Positions 17,420 to 26,937 are shown, counted from the stretch's first letter. The stretch is 64,000 bases of DNA from Streptomyces sp. SA15 (GCF_002291145.1 NZ_NTGE01000093.1:62001-126000); one strand, 5' to 3'. Numbers and translations are program-made. The notes: generated by a model from the letters alone, not told the origin.

Positions 17420-18805
17420 ATGGACAGTGCGACCTTGGATGCGATGCGGACCTCTCTGCGGGGGCCGGTCATAGGCCCGCAGGATCCCGATTATCTCCAG
17501 GCTCGCAGCATCTACAACGCAATGATCGACAAGCGTCCTGCCGCCATCGTGCGGTGCGCGGACGCCGCAGATGTCATGAATGCGGTCAATTTCATCCGCG
17601 ACAACGGCCTGGAACTCGCCGTCCGGGGTGGCGGGCACAGCGGTCCCGGCCTGTGCCTCGTGGACGACGGCGTCACCGTCGACCTGTCGCCGATGCGCTG
17701 GGTACGGGTCGACCCCGCCGCGAGGACCGCCCAGGTGGGCGGCGGCAGCCAGCTCCGGGATCTCGACCACGCCACCCACGGCTTCGGCCTCGCGACTCCC
17801 ACCGGCATCGTGTCGATGACGGGCGTGGGGGGCCTGACCCTCGGCGGTGGCCATGGATACCTCACCCGCAAGTACGGCCTGACAGTGGACAACCTGCTGG
17901 CCGCGGACGTCGTGCTGGCCGACGGCAGTTTCGTCACCGCGAGCGAGACCGAGCACCCGGACCTGTTCTGGGCCCTGCGCGGTGGCGGCGGCAACTTCGG
18001 CATCGTGACCTCGTTCACCTACCGGCTGCACCCGGTGGACAACGTCGGTGTAGGAATCACCGTGTGGCCGGTCGACCACACCCGCGAGGTGCTCACGTGG
18101 TACCGCGACTTCCTCCCGCAGGCCCCAGAGGACATCTATGGCTTCTTCACGCTCTTCACCATCCCGCCCGGCCCGCCCTTCCCCGAACAACTCCACGGCC
18201 AGAAGGTGTGCGGCATCGTGTGGTGTCACACCGGTGACCCGGACCGCACCGAGGACGCCCTCGCGGTGGTGAACGAGCCCGCGCCGCCCGCCTTCCACTT
18301 CACGGCACCGATGCCCTATCCCGCGTTGCAGAGCATGTTCGACGAGCTGATCCCGACCGGGTACCAGTGGTACTGGCGCGGCGACTTCTTCGACCGCATC
18401 CCGGACCCCGCCGTGGACGTGCACCTCAAGTACGGCGAGAACCTCCCCACGCCGCTGTCGCTGATGCACCTCTACCCAGTCGACGCGGCCGCCCACCGGG
18501 TGGCCCGGGAAGACACCGCGTGGAGCTACCGGGACGCCGTCTGGTCCGGCGTCTTCGCCGGCGTCGACCCCGACCCGGCCAACGCCGAGACCGTCAAGCA
18601 ATGGTGTGTCAACTACTGGGAGGAGACCCACCCCTACTCGATGGGCGGCTCGTACGTGAACTTCATGGGGCAGGGTGAGGACCAGGAGCGGGTCCGGGCC
18701 ACCTACCGCGACCACTACGACCGGCTCGCACAGGTCAAGCGGACGTACGACCCGGACAACCTCTTCCGCGCCAACCAGAACATCAGGCCGACCCAGCAAT
18801 ACTGA
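17420..18805 (+). CDS. FAD-binding oxidoreductase, PCMH/BBE type
   Basis: A 461-residue flavoprotein of the berberine-bridge-enzyme-like family, which oxidises sugars, alcohols or specialised metabolites using O2. The FAD-binding half contains LAVRGGGHSGPGLC, where His73 is the probable 8-alpha-histidyl attachment site, and the GVGGLTLGGGHGYLTRKYGL segment, which lacks the second flavin-linking Cys, so attachment is probably single. The C-terminal BBE motif is YDPDNLFRANQNI. No signal peptide is present. ATG 17420 follows gaggag at good spacing and is preferred to ATG 17390. The gene stands alone and its substrate cannot be deduced. Confidence 0.9.
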   Translation: MDSATLDAMRTSLRGPVIGPQDPDYLQARSIYNAMIDKRPAAIVRCADAADVMNAVNFIRDNGLELAVRGGGHSGPGLCLVDDGVTVDLSPMRWVRVDPAARTAQVGGGSQLRDLDHATHGFGLATPTGIVSMTGVGGLTLGGGHGYLTRKYGLTVDNLLAADVVLADGSFVTASETEHPDLFWALRGGGGNFGIVTSFTYRLHPVDNVGVGITVWPVDHTREVLTWYRDFLPQAPEDIYGFFTLFTIPPGPPFPEQLHGQKVCGIVWCHTGDPDRTEDALAVVNEPAPPAFHFTAPMPYPALQSMFDELIPTGYQWYWRGDFFDRIPDPAVDVHLKYGENLPTPLSLMHLYPVDAAAHRVAREDTAWSYRDAVWSGVFAGVDPDPANAETVKQWCVNYWEETHPYSMGGSYVNFMGQGEDQERVRATYRDHYDRLAQVKRTYDPDNLFRANQNIRPTQQY

Positions 18806-18846
18806 ACACACGGACCAACTGGGCGGTGGTCATTGCCAAGCGTTTA

Positions 18847-18861
18847 TGAAAACGATTATCG
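18847..18861 (+). promoter_or_regulatory. Candidate Zur box for the zinc-import operon
   Basis: The 15-mer tgaaaacgattatcg matches the Streptomyces Zur consensus TGAAAATGATTTTCA at 12 of 15 positions. It lies 48 bases upstream of the first start codon, where a repressor would block transcription. The downstream gene content fits zinc control. Confidence 0.65.
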
Positions 18862-18908
18862 TCTTGTCATGCCCGAGCGGGCATGAACATGACCCAGGGG
18901 GGTTTCCT

Positions 18909-19550
18909 TTGCGTACCCACAGACGCCTGCTGACCGTCACCGGCATCGCCGCCGCCGCGCTCGCCACGGCCGGTCTCAACACGTCGGCCTTCGCCGCCAC
19001 CACGCTCAGCAGCGGCCACGTCGACGTCCTCGACGCCGAGTGGGACGGCGCCGATCTGCATCTGCACGTCCATGACGAGGAGACCGGCACCGAGTACGAG
19101 CCGGCGGACGTGACGCTGGCGGTGCCGGCGGCCGCCAGGGTCGCCAACCCCGGCCACGGCTGGCTGGGAACGGGCAGCCAGGTGTGGCTGCTCCCCGACG
19201 ACGAACTCGTCGCGGACTCCCGGGGCGTTCTGTTCCCGGGCATCTCCACCGAGCACCTCGCCACGGGTGTCTTCGCCAACAACACGGTCACCTACCGGCT
19301 GGTCAGCGCCACCCGCAACGGAGCCGCCACCGAGGACTTCAGCGTCTACGCGGGCAGCACCCGCTGGTACGACAGCAACACCGCCACCACCTCCTTCAAG
19401 TCCAGGACCTTCGGAGTCGGCACCCACAACCACGCCAACTGGGCCTTCGAGGAGGCCGGTACCTACCAGCTGACCTTCAGGGTCCAGGGCACGGTAAGCG
19501 GTGTGACAGAGCAGGCCACCGCGACCTACACGGTCGTCGTCAGCTCGTGA
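18909..19550 (+). CDS. Secreted choice-of-anchor M (TIGR03769-type repeat) protein
   Basis: A 213-residue secreted protein with a signal peptide ending near residue 30 (TSAFA/ATT) followed by one actinobacterial surface-anchored repeat: SSGHVDVLDAEWDGADLHLHVHDE at the front and THNHANWAFEEAGTYQLTF near the end. These repeats accompany zinc/manganese ABC transporters and may bind metal through His/Asp clusters; function is inferred. No anchor segment is seen, so this one may be soluble. The start is a TTG with aggggggt upstream, matching the beginning of the signal peptide. The stop overlaps the next start (TGATG). Confidence 0.8.
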   Translation: MRTHRRLLTVTGIAAAALATAGLNTSAFAATTLSSGHVDVLDAEWDGADLHLHVHDEETGTEYEPADVTLAVPAAARVANPGHGWLGTGSQVWLLPDDELVADSRGVLFPGISTEHLATGVFANNTVTYRLVSATRNGAATEDFSVYAGSTRWYDSNTATTSFKSRTFGVGTHNHANWAFEEAGTYQLTFRVQGTVSGVTEQATATYTVVVSS

Positions 19551-21235
19551 TGCGGGCCCTGACGCGCGACAGACGCGCCTTCACAGCCGCGGCTCTCACC
19601 ACGGCGACCGCGGTGCTCCTGGGCGCGGCAGGGCTGGCCGCCGCCGGCGGCGGGCCTGCCCGTGCCGCCGGCGGTGCCGTCGTGCTCGACGAGGGCGAGT
19701 TCGATGTCACGCCCCGACTGGTCGACGGGAAGCTGGAGTTGCAGATCGACGACCGGAGCAGCGGCACGACGGCCGTGCGGGAGCCCTCCGATGTGGTGCT
19801 GCACGTGGTGCAGTCGTCCCTGCAGTCCACCCTGGACCCGGTGGCCACCGTGCTCGGCATGACGACCACGGACACTTCCTGGCAGCTCAACGGCTGGGAG
19901 GCGGAGAACATCTTCGCGCCGCAGCCGGGCTGGAACGGCTCCGCGGCGGGGGGCGACACCGAGGTCACGCTGTCCGGATACGACGGGCCCGGGGACTTCG
20001 GTATGGCCACGTACACCCCCGAGATGGACAACGCGGACGCTCCGGCGATCCCGTACCTGGGCAGCGTCGCGTCCGTTCAGCGCACCTTCACGCTGCCCGG
20101 CGACGAGGAACGGCTGCTGCCGATCTGGCAGTTCACCGCGGAGGGCGTCTACCGGCTGACGTTCGCGGTGACCAGCGGCGGTTCCACCGACACCGAGACG
20201 CTGGCCGTGGTCGTCGGTGACGACATCGACCCGAACGACGTAATGCCGGGCGACGGCTCCACCCCGACGCCCCCGACGCCCTCGACGTCCCCGCCGTCCT
20301 CGAGCACCTCGCCCTCGACGAGCCCGACGCCCACGCCCACCGCACCGTCCGCGTATGTCATCGACAACGGCCACCTCGATCTGGCCGCGCGCCCGGTGGA
20401 CGGATCGCTGCAGTTCCAGATCAAGGAGGGCACGGCCCTCGACCACGAGTGGTATCAGCCCGACGAGGTCGTGCTGCATGTGAAGCCCGCGGCCAGGCGG
20501 AAGATCACTGAGGGGTATGAGTTCTTGGGGCCTGTGGGCGGCCCCGTGTGGTGGCTGCCGATCCAGCAGCTCGACGGTCTCATCTGGCCCGGCTGGAGCA
20601 CCGACCAGTTCAAGAGCTCCGAGATCGACGGCCGTGTGGCCTTCCGGCTCGATGCCCTTCAGGGACCGGGCGCGTTGCACATCTTCGGCGAGGACTCGCT
20701 CGGCAAGGTGATCATGCAGGCCGACAGCTCCGACGGGCTGCCGGACAGCTTCGACCTGTCCGTGCCGACCCACCGTCATACCGTGTGGACCTTCGCCGCC
20801 GAGGGCGTATACCGCACCACCTTCACCGTCAGCGCCACACTCGCCGACGGCACGAAGGTCAGTGACACGGAGACCATCGCGTGGGTGGTCGGGGACGACG
20901 TGGACCCGTCGACCGTGAGGCCGGGTGCGGGGGACGAGCCGACGGCGACACCGACGGCCGGCCCGTCGGAGTCGGCCTCGGAGACGCCGACCGCTTCCGT
21001 GTCCCCGTCCGACTCGCCGAGCGCCTCGGCTTCGGCGACGGCCCCGGGTTCCGGCTCTTCCGGAGCCGGCGGAAGTTCGTCGACCGGCGGTAGCGGCAGC
21101 AGCGGAACCTCGACGACCGGCGGCCTGGCCTCCACGGGCGCGCAGGTCGGCGTGATCGCGGGCATCGCCGTGGTCGCCCTGCTGGTGGGCGGCGGTGCGG
21201 TGTTCTTCGTGCGACGTCGCCGTACCGCCCAGTGA
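19550..21235 (+). CDS. Surface-anchored choice-of-anchor M protein with two repeats
   Basis: A 561-residue exported protein. After a signal peptide (cleavage near residue 40) come two copies of the anchored repeat (about 45-225 and 265-450), each beginning with a V-L/I-D-x-G-x-x-D/L-x-x-x-R motif and ending in TAEGVYRLTF/AAEGVYRTTF-like segments. The repeats are separated by a Pro/Thr/Ser linker. A long Ser/Thr/Gly stalk (about 460-520) leads to a C-terminal membrane helix and an RRRRTAQ tail, so the protein should display its repeats outside the membrane. GTG 19547 immediately upstream is an alternative start. Confidence 0.82.
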   Translation: MRALTRDRRAFTAAALTTATAVLLGAAGLAAAGGGPARAAGGAVVLDEGEFDVTPRLVDGKLELQIDDRSSGTTAVREPSDVVLHVVQSSLQSTLDPVATVLGMTTTDTSWQLNGWEAENIFAPQPGWNGSAAGGDTEVTLSGYDGPGDFGMATYTPEMDNADAPAIPYLGSVASVQRTFTLPGDEERLLPIWQFTAEGVYRLTFAVTSGGSTDTETLAVVVGDDIDPNDVMPGDGSTPTPPTPSTSPPSSSTSPSTSPTPTPTAPSAYVIDNGHLDLAARPVDGSLQFQIKEGTALDHEWYQPDEVVLHVKPAARRKITEGYEFLGPVGGPVWWLPIQQLDGLIWPGWSTDQFKSSEIDGRVAFRLDALQGPGALHIFGEDSLGKVIMQADSSDGLPDSFDLSVPTHRHTVWTFAAEGVYRTTFTVSATLADGTKVSDTETIAWVVGDDVDPSTVRPGAGDEPTATPTAGPSESASETPTASVSPSDSPSASASATAPGSGSSGAGGSSSTGGSGSSGTSTTGGLASTGAQVGVIAGIAVVALLVGGGAVFFVRRRRTAQ

Positions 21236-21321
21236 AAGCTCCGCGTACGACGGACCGGCGCCTGGCAGCCACCCGGTCCGTCGTACGCGGCATTGTCGTG
21301 TTCGAGAGAAGGAGGAGCCCC

Positions 21322-22851
21322 ATGCGGGGCCACCCCAGACGCACCACCACCGCCGCGCTGATCGCGGCGAGCGCGTTACTGTCCGGGTGCAGCGGGCTGC
21401 AAGCCGGTTCAGCCGATGCCGAGTTGACGGTGTCGACGACCACCGCGATCATCGCCGACCTCGTCGAGCAGGTCGGCGGTGACCGCGTCGACGTCACCTC
21501 GATCGTGCCGCACCACGGCGACCCGCACTCCTACGAGCCCAGCCCCGGAGACGCGGCCAAGGTCGCCAAGGCCGACGTCGTGTTCAGCAACGGGCTGCTG
21601 CTCGAAGAGCCCGGGATCATGAAGATGGTCCATACCAACGCCCAGAAGTCGGCGCCGAAGATCGAGGTCGCCGAGAAGCTGGAGGAGTACGGCGGCACGG
21701 TCATGGAGCTGGAGGAGGACCTCGGGCTCGACGTGCTGTGGCTCGGCTGGGCCGTCGAGGGCGAGGTCGCGGGAGACGGCTCCCAAGTCCGTACGACGGC
21801 CAAGAAGCTGGAGGGACCCGGCGAGCTGCGCGTGTATCTCACCGACACGCTCGGCAAGCCCAAGGTGTACATCGACTCCGCCGACGGCCTCGACGACGCC
21901 GACTCCTTCACCCTGCCGCCCGAGGCGCACACCCACGTCAACTGGGCGTTAAGCAAGCCCGGTACGTACCGGCTGACCGTCGAGGGACGGACCGAGACCC
22001 TCGACGGGAAGAGCGAGGAGATCGGCAGCGGCACCTTCACCTTCACCGTCGGCGACGACGCCGAGGCACCCGAGGGAGCGCGCGTGCTCGACGGCGGCCA
22101 CGCAGACGTTGCCCTCAACGCCGAGACGGGGAAGGTGTACGTCCGCGCGGACGACGACAAGAGCGGCGAGCCGGCGCGGCTCGGGGCCGAGGACGTGGTG
22201 CTCAACGTGCCCGACCGGGCCAAGGCGGCCGTACCGAAGGAGGAGCCGTATTCCTTCCTCGGCGCGGCGGGCGACGAGCTGTGGGTGCTGCCGCAGGCCG
22301 TGATCGGCAAACACGTGCACGGCGACTTGGACCCGCACGCCTGGGCGGACGTCTCCAACGCCGAGGCGTACGTGCGACGGATCGAGACCGAGCTGATCAA
22401 GGCTGATCCGGACGGGAAAGCGACGTACGAGAAGAACGCGGCCGCGTATCTGAAGACGCTCGGCGCCCTCGACGAGGAGGTCGCGCGGAAGCTGGCCACC
22501 GTGCCGGAGAAGAACCGGAAGCTGATCACCACACACGACGCCTTCGGCTACCTCGCGAAGGCGTACGGCATGGAGATCGCGGGCTTCGTCGTGCCCGTGC
22601 CCAACCAGGAACCGAGCGCGGCCGAGGTCGAGGAACTCGGCAACACCATCCGGGAGAAGAAGGTCCCGTCCGTGTTCCTGGAGCCGAACCTCGCGGCGCG
22701 CGCCGACGTGCTGCGCAGGGTCGCCGAGGACGAGGGGGTCGGGATCTGCACGATCTACGGCGACTCGTTCGACGACAAGGTCGACGACTACGTATCGATG
22801 ATGCGGCACAACGCGACCGAGCTCGCCAAGTGCCTGGGGGAGGACGCCTGA
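21322..22851 (+). CDS. Anchored-repeat ABC transporter metal-binding lipoprotein (ZnuA-like with inserted repeat domain)
   Basis: A 509-residue solute-binding lipoprotein with lipobox LLSGC (Cys23). The N-terminal lobe is ZnuA-like (STTTAIIADLVEQVGGDRV, with the metal-site His in PHSYEPSPGD). The C-terminal lobe resumes at DPHAWADVSNAEAYV and includes TTHDAFGYLAKAYG and the late GDSFDDKVDDYVSMM segment. Between the lobes, residues about 130-330 hold an inserted anchored-repeat domain, as in the TIGR03772 family. It probably delivers zinc or manganese to the permease encoded downstream. ATG 21322 follows aaggagg and is preferred to GTG 21232, which overlaps the previous stop. Confidence 0.88.
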   Translation: MRGHPRRTTTAALIAASALLSGCSGLQAGSADAELTVSTTTAIIADLVEQVGGDRVDVTSIVPHHGDPHSYEPSPGDAAKVAKADVVFSNGLLLEEPGIMKMVHTNAQKSAPKIEVAEKLEEYGGTVMELEEDLGLDVLWLGWAVEGEVAGDGSQVRTTAKKLEGPGELRVYLTDTLGKPKVYIDSADGLDDADSFTLPPEAHTHVNWALSKPGTYRLTVEGRTETLDGKSEEIGSGTFTFTVGDDAEAPEGARVLDGGHADVALNAETGKVYVRADDDKSGEPARLGAEDVVLNVPDRAKAAVPKEEPYSFLGAAGDELWVLPQAVIGKHVHGDLDPHAWADVSNAEAYVRRIETELIKADPDGKATYEKNAAAYLKTLGALDEEVARKLATVPEKNRKLITTHDAFGYLAKAYGMEIAGFVVPVPNQEPSAAEVEELGNTIREKKVPSVFLEPNLAARADVLRRVAEDEGVGICTIYGDSFDDKVDDYVSMMRHNATELAKCLGEDA

Positions 22852-24449
22852 TGAGGCGGAGAGTTCAGCGGGTCGCTGTGGCGGTGGTCCTCGCGGCCAC
22901 ACCGGTGGGACTGGCGGGAGGCGGGGTCGCCGTCGCGGACGACAGCACGGCACGTACGGTGGGACCCGGACTCGGGCGGATCGCTTATGCGGACGGGGCG
23001 TTGACCCTGGATCCAGCGGACCGCGCCCATGTGATCGACGTCGACGACGCGGACGTGGCAGACGCCTCGGCGCCCGGGTGGGACACGACCGGCGTACCTG
23101 AGGGCACGGTGGCTGGGGACACCGTTCGGTGGTCGCTGACCGGGCTCGACGGGCCGGGCGACCTGAAGGTGTACTCGGCCGAGGACGAGGACAAGGAGGG
23201 AGGCGACGCCGCCGAGGACGCGCTGCTGTTCGACAGCGCGGACAACCTGCCGGACGAGCACGAGCTCCCGGTGGGTCAAGAGGGCAAGACGCGCTGGGAG
23301 TTCAGCGAGGACGGCACGTACCAGGTCATCTTCTCCGCACAGGCCACGGCGGCTGACGGGCGGGATCTGTCGGTCGGGACCGTGTACACGGTGGTGGTCG
23401 GGGACACGGCGGACGGGAAGGACACGGCGGACGGGAAGGACACGGCCCCGGAGCAGCCGGTCGCCGGGGAGGCACCTGCCGAGGACGCAGCCGAGGAGGT
23501 GCGGACTCCGACGGCGGCCGGGAAGGCCGTGACGGAGGCGGTCGAGGCCCAGCGGCGCACCGCCCTGGTCGCCGCCACGGCCGCCACCGACGTCGTCTCC
23601 GACAAGAAGGTCCTCGACGAGGGCCACGTCGACTTCGCCGCCCGTGTCGTCGGCGAAAAGCTGCAGATCAACATCAAGGACGGCACGGTCTCGGGGAAGA
23701 CGACCTGGCGCGAGCCCTCCTCCGTGGTCCTGCACGTCAAGCCCGCGGCCAAGAACACCCTGCCTGCGGGCGACGAGTTCGCGTTCCTCGGAAAGGGCGG
23801 CGACCCGGTGTGGCTGCTGGACCAGGTGCAGCAGGAGGGGCTGCTGTGGCCCGGCTGGTCCACGGACAACATCGAGGCCGGGGCGACCAAGGGGGGTGTG
23901 GAGTTCTCGCTCACGGCAGTCGAGGGTCCGGGTACCTACGCGCTCTACACGTACGACGCGATGTCGGGCGCGAACGTCCTGTTCAACAGCAAGGACGGGG
24001 TGCCGGACTCCTTCGACGTGCCCGCCGACACGCACGCGCACGGCGGATGGGCGTTCACCGAGGAAGGGACGTACCGGCTGACCTTCAAGATGAGCGGCAC
24101 GCTGGCGAACGGTACGAAGGTCTCCGACACGGAGACGGTGACGTTCGCGGTCGGCGACACCGACCCCGGCAAGGTGACGCCGGGCGACGGCTCCGGCAAG
24201 GGCACCTCCGGGACCGCCGGGTCGTCCGGTACCTCTTCCTCGGGTTCCTCGGATTCCTCGGACACGGCAGGTTCCGCGTCCGACTCCGGCTCCACGGGCG
24301 GCTCTTCCGCCGACGACTCCAGCGACGGCACGATGGCCTCCACCGGCGCCGGTCAGGCCGTACTCCTGGGCTCGGCCGCGGCCGCCCTCACCGCTGTGGG
24401 CGCCGCGTCCTTCCTCGCCGCCCGGCGAAGGAGGACCGCACGTGGCTGA
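22851..24449 (+). CDS. TIGR03773-type transporter-associated surface protein
   Basis: A 532-residue exported protein with a signal peptide, two anchored-repeat regions (about 45-180 and 245-440), a Ser/Gly/Asp-rich stalk (about 445-495), a C-terminal membrane helix and a basic ARRRRTARG tail. Between the repeats is a short perfect protein duplication, TADGKDTADGKDTA. It starts on an ATG overlapping the upstream stop (TGATG), and its 3' end overlaps the ATPase gene by 8 bases. Probably a surface component that collects or presents metal to the ABC transporter. Confidence 0.82.
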   Translation: MRRRVQRVAVAVVLAATPVGLAGGGVAVADDSTARTVGPGLGRIAYADGALTLDPADRAHVIDVDDADVADASAPGWDTTGVPEGTVAGDTVRWSLTGLDGPGDLKVYSAEDEDKEGGDAAEDALLFDSADNLPDEHELPVGQEGKTRWEFSEDGTYQVIFSAQATAADGRDLSVGTVYTVVVGDTADGKDTADGKDTAPEQPVAGEAPAEDAAEEVRTPTAAGKAVTEAVEAQRRTALVAATAATDVVSDKKVLDEGHVDFAARVVGEKLQINIKDGTVSGKTTWREPSSVVLHVKPAAKNTLPAGDEFAFLGKGGDPVWLLDQVQQEGLLWPGWSTDNIEAGATKGGVEFSLTAVEGPGTYALYTYDAMSGANVLFNSKDGVPDSFDVPADTHAHGGWAFTEEGTYRLTFKMSGTLANGTKVSDTETVTFAVGDTDPGKVTPGDGSGKGTSGTAGSSGTSSSGSSDSSDTAGSASDSGSTGGSSADDSSDGTMASTGAGQAVLLGSAAAALTAVGAASFLAARRRRTARG

Positions 24450-25185
24450 CAGACCGTACCCGCTGCTGCGGGTCACCGGCGCGACCGTCGTCCTTGGCGG
24501 CAGGACGGCCCTGGAGAAGGCCGACCTGACCGTCGACTCGGGCGAGTTGGTCGGGCTCATCGGGCCGAACGGCGCCGGCAAGACGACTCTGCTGCGGGCC
24601 GTCCTCGGGCTGGTGCCGCTGGCCGGGGGAGAGGTGGCCGTCGAGGGACGGACCGGGCGCAGGGCCGGGCAGCGCATCGGGTACGTGCCCCAACGGCATG
24701 AGTTCGCGTGGGACTTCCCCATCGACATCGCGGGCGCGGTCCTCACCGGCCGCACCCGGCAGATGGGCTGGCTGCGCCGCCCGGGCGCGGCGGACCGGGC
24801 GGCGGTGGACGAGGCGCTGGAGCTGACCGGGCTCACCGAACTGCGCCGCCGCCCCGTCGGTGAGCTGTCCGGCGGCCAGCGGCAGCGGGTCCTGGTGGCC
24901 CGCGCCCTGGCCGCCGGGCCGCGCATCCTGCTCCTCGACGAGCCGTTCACCGGAGTCGACGTACCCACCCAGGAGTTGTTGAACGAGCTGTTCGGCCGGC
25001 TGGCCGCGGAAGGCAGGGCGCTGCTGATGACCACCCACGACCTGGCGGCCGCCGCCCGCACCTGCCACCGGGTGGCGCTGATCAACCGCACGGTCGTCGC
25101 CGAGGGCGGCCCCGAACTCCTCGCCGACCCCGACCAGATGCTGCGGGCGTTCGGCCTGGACCGCGCGATCGGAGCCGTAGCGTGA
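24442..25185 (+). CDS. Zinc/manganese ABC transporter ATP-binding protein
   Basis: A 247-residue ABC ATPase of the ZnuC/MntB type (TIGR03771-like). Walker A GPNGAGKTT at about residues 35-43, signature LSGGQRQRV and Walker B ILLLDEPFTGVD are intact, followed by the H-loop TTHD. It powers the permease encoded by the next gene. GTG 24442 overlaps the preceding gene by 8 bases, and its own stop overlaps the next start by 4 (GTGA). Confidence 0.95.
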   Translation: MADRPYPLLRVTGATVVLGGRTALEKADLTVDSGELVGLIGPNGAGKTTLLRAVLGLVPLAGGEVAVEGRTGRRAGQRIGYVPQRHEFAWDFPIDIAGAVLTGRTRQMGWLRRPGAADRAAVDEALELTGLTELRRRPVGELSGGQRQRVLVARALAAGPRILLLDEPFTGVDVPTQELLNELFGRLAAEGRALLMTTHDLAAAARTCHRVALINRTVVAEGGPELLADPDQMLRAFGLDRAIGAVA

Positions 25186-26054
25186 TCGAGTTCCTCACGG
25201 ATCCCTGGCAACTTCCCTTCATGCAGCGGGCGTTCGCCGTCGCCGCGGTCATCGGCCTGGTGTGCGGAGTGGTGGGCGTGTACGTCGTGCTGCGCGGCAT
25301 GGCGTTCATCGGCGACGCGGTCGCCCACTCGGCCTTCCCGGGCGTCGCGCTCGCCTACGCCTTCGAGGGCAACCTGCTCCTCGGCGGCGCCGCGGCCGGC
25401 ATCACGACGGCCGTGTTGATCGCCTTCGTCTCCCAGAACCGGCGGCTGAAGGAGGACACCGTCATCGGTGTCTTCTTCGCCTTCGCCTTCGGACTCGGCA
25501 TCGTGCTGGTGTCCACGCGCGACAGCTGGACGACCGACCTGTCGTCCTTCCTGTTCGGGCAGGTGCTGGCGGTCAGCGCGGCGGACGTGTGGACCGTGGC
25601 AGCCATCGGGGCCGTACTCGTGCTCGTCGTACTCGCGATCGGCAAGGAACTGGTCGCCGTCAGCCTGGACCGGGAGGCGGCACGTGCCGCGGGCCTGCCG
25701 GTGTTCCGCCTCGACCTGGCCCTCTACGTCGTCGTGACCACGACGATCGTGATGTCCCTGGAGGCGGTCGGCAACATCCTCGTCCTCGCCCTGCTCATCA
25801 CCCCCGCGGCCGCCGCCCGCATGCTCACCGAACGGCTGTGGGCGATGACCTTGCTGGCGTCGCTCATCGGCTGTGCGGGCAGCGTGGCGGGCCTGTACGT
25901 CTCGTACACCTACGACCTGGCCGCGGGCGGCTCGGTGGTCGTGGTCCTCACCGGCCTGTTCGTCCTCACCTGGTGCCTGGCACCCCGCCACGGCCTGATC
26001 GCGAAGCGCATCCGGCGCCCGGACGGGGCCGCCCTCGTATCCGCCGGACGTTGA
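25182..26054 (+). CDS. Zinc/manganese ABC transporter permease
   Basis: A 290-residue ZnuB/MntC-type (ABC-3) permease with about eight membrane segments. Conserved family features include GMAFIGDAVAHSAFPGVALAY and VLALLITPAAAARMLTERL. It is the last gene of the six-gene operon. GTG 25182 is used because of the 4-base overlap with the ATPase gene. Confidence 0.94.
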   Translation: MIEFLTDPWQLPFMQRAFAVAAVIGLVCGVVGVYVVLRGMAFIGDAVAHSAFPGVALAYAFEGNLLLGGAAAGITTAVLIAFVSQNRRLKEDTVIGVFFAFAFGLGIVLVSTRDSWTTDLSSFLFGQVLAVSAADVWTVAAIGAVLVLVVLAIGKELVAVSLDREAARAAGLPVFRLDLALYVVVTTTIVMSLEAVGNILVLALLITPAAAARMLTERLWAMTLLASLIGCAGSVAGLYVSYTYDLAAGGSVVVVLTGLFVLTWCLAPRHGLIAKRIRRPDGAALVSAGR

Positions 26055-26059
26055 CACTC

Positions 26060-26144
26060 CGACGGCCGGCCCATGCACCACGGCGATGGGCGCGGTGGCG
26101 TGGCGGCGGTCTCGCGGGCAGGCTGCCCGTGAGGCCGGCCGTCG
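26060..26144. repeat. Nested inverted repeats between convergent genes
   Basis: A perfect 12-bp outer stem (26060-26071 with 26133-26144) encloses a hairpin cgggca/tgcccg (26115-26129) and a possible cacc/ggtg stem. It lies in the 127-bp space between the transporter operon and the convergent methyltransferase gene and could end both transcripts. Confidence 0.5.
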
Positions 26145-26181
26145 CGTTCACCGGGCGGGAGTGCCGTGTACGGTGCGCCGC

Positions 26182-26937
26182 CTAGCGGGTCGCCACCACC
26201 ACATAACTGTTGCCGTACTGCCAGACCGGACCGGCATGCGTGAAACCTGCCTGCCGCAGCAGCCGTACATGCGCGGACAGGGGCAGCCCGGTTTCTCCGC
26301 CCGTGCCGTTCCGCGGCTGTTTGCGGCGGCGTTCGGCTAGGAGGTCCGCCAGCTCGGGGTCGTCGGCCACGGCCGCCCACCAGGATTCCCAGTCCTCGTG
26401 GGCGAATGCCTGCTGCCGCTCAGCCCGGCATCGTCCGACGTGGGTGACGATCTCGGCGGCCTTGGGACTGCCCTCCGGCGGGAGATGGTCGCCGTTGACG
26501 AGGACGCCGCCGGGACGCAGCAGCGCGGCGAGTTGCCGGTACGTGTGCTTGAGGGCGTCCGGGGGGAGGTAGTGCAGCGCGGTCGTGGAGACCACCGCGT
26601 CGAGCGGGCGGTCCAGGCCCAGAGCCTGGATCCAGCCGGTCTCGCCGACGACTGCCTCGACGTAACGGGCGGCGGCACCGTGATGGGTGCGGGCCAGCTC
26701 CAGCAGCAGGGGGTCCATGTCCACGGCCACGATCTCCGCGTCCGGCAGCCGACGGGCCAGCCGTGCCGCCAGAGAGCCGGGACCGCAGCCGAGGTCGAGT
26801 ACGAGGGGGGTGCCCGTCCTGTCGGCCGTGATGTGCTCGACCACATCGGCGACGACCGTGAACCGCTCCTCGCGGCCGACGGCGTACCGCTGCTGCTGGC
26901 GTTCCCAGCGTTCCACCCACAGCTCGGCCGTCGCCAT
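26182..26937 (-). CDS. Class I SAM-dependent methyltransferase
   Basis: A 251-residue methyltransferase. Motif I is VLDLGCGPGSLAARLA, with the ribose-binding acid in VAVDMDPLLLELA and a post-motif VVSTTALHYLPP. The C-terminal part (about 165-251) is a substrate domain with RRRKQPRNGTGGETGLP. Its substrate is unknown. It is read from its own short promoter region that contains a Zur-like site, and it converges with the zinc importer. In-frame start ATG 26949 is an alternative four codons upstream. Confidence 0.85.
   Translation of the reverse strand: MATAELWVERWERQQQRYAVGREERFTVVADVVEHITADRTGTPLVLDLGCGPGSLAARLARRLPDAEIVAVDMDPLLLELARTHHGAAARYVEAVVGETGWIQALGLDRPLDAVVSTTALHYLPPDALKHTYRQLAALLRPGGVLVNGDHLPPEGSPKAAEIVTHVGRCRAERQQAFAHEDWESWWAAVADDPELADLLAERRRKQPRNGTGGETGLPLSAHVRLLRQAGFTHAGPVWQYGNSYVVVATR

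Noticed and set aside
22788..26081. 1097-codon frame antisense to the zinc transporter genes
   Set aside because: Antisense to four well-supported genes; no motifs.
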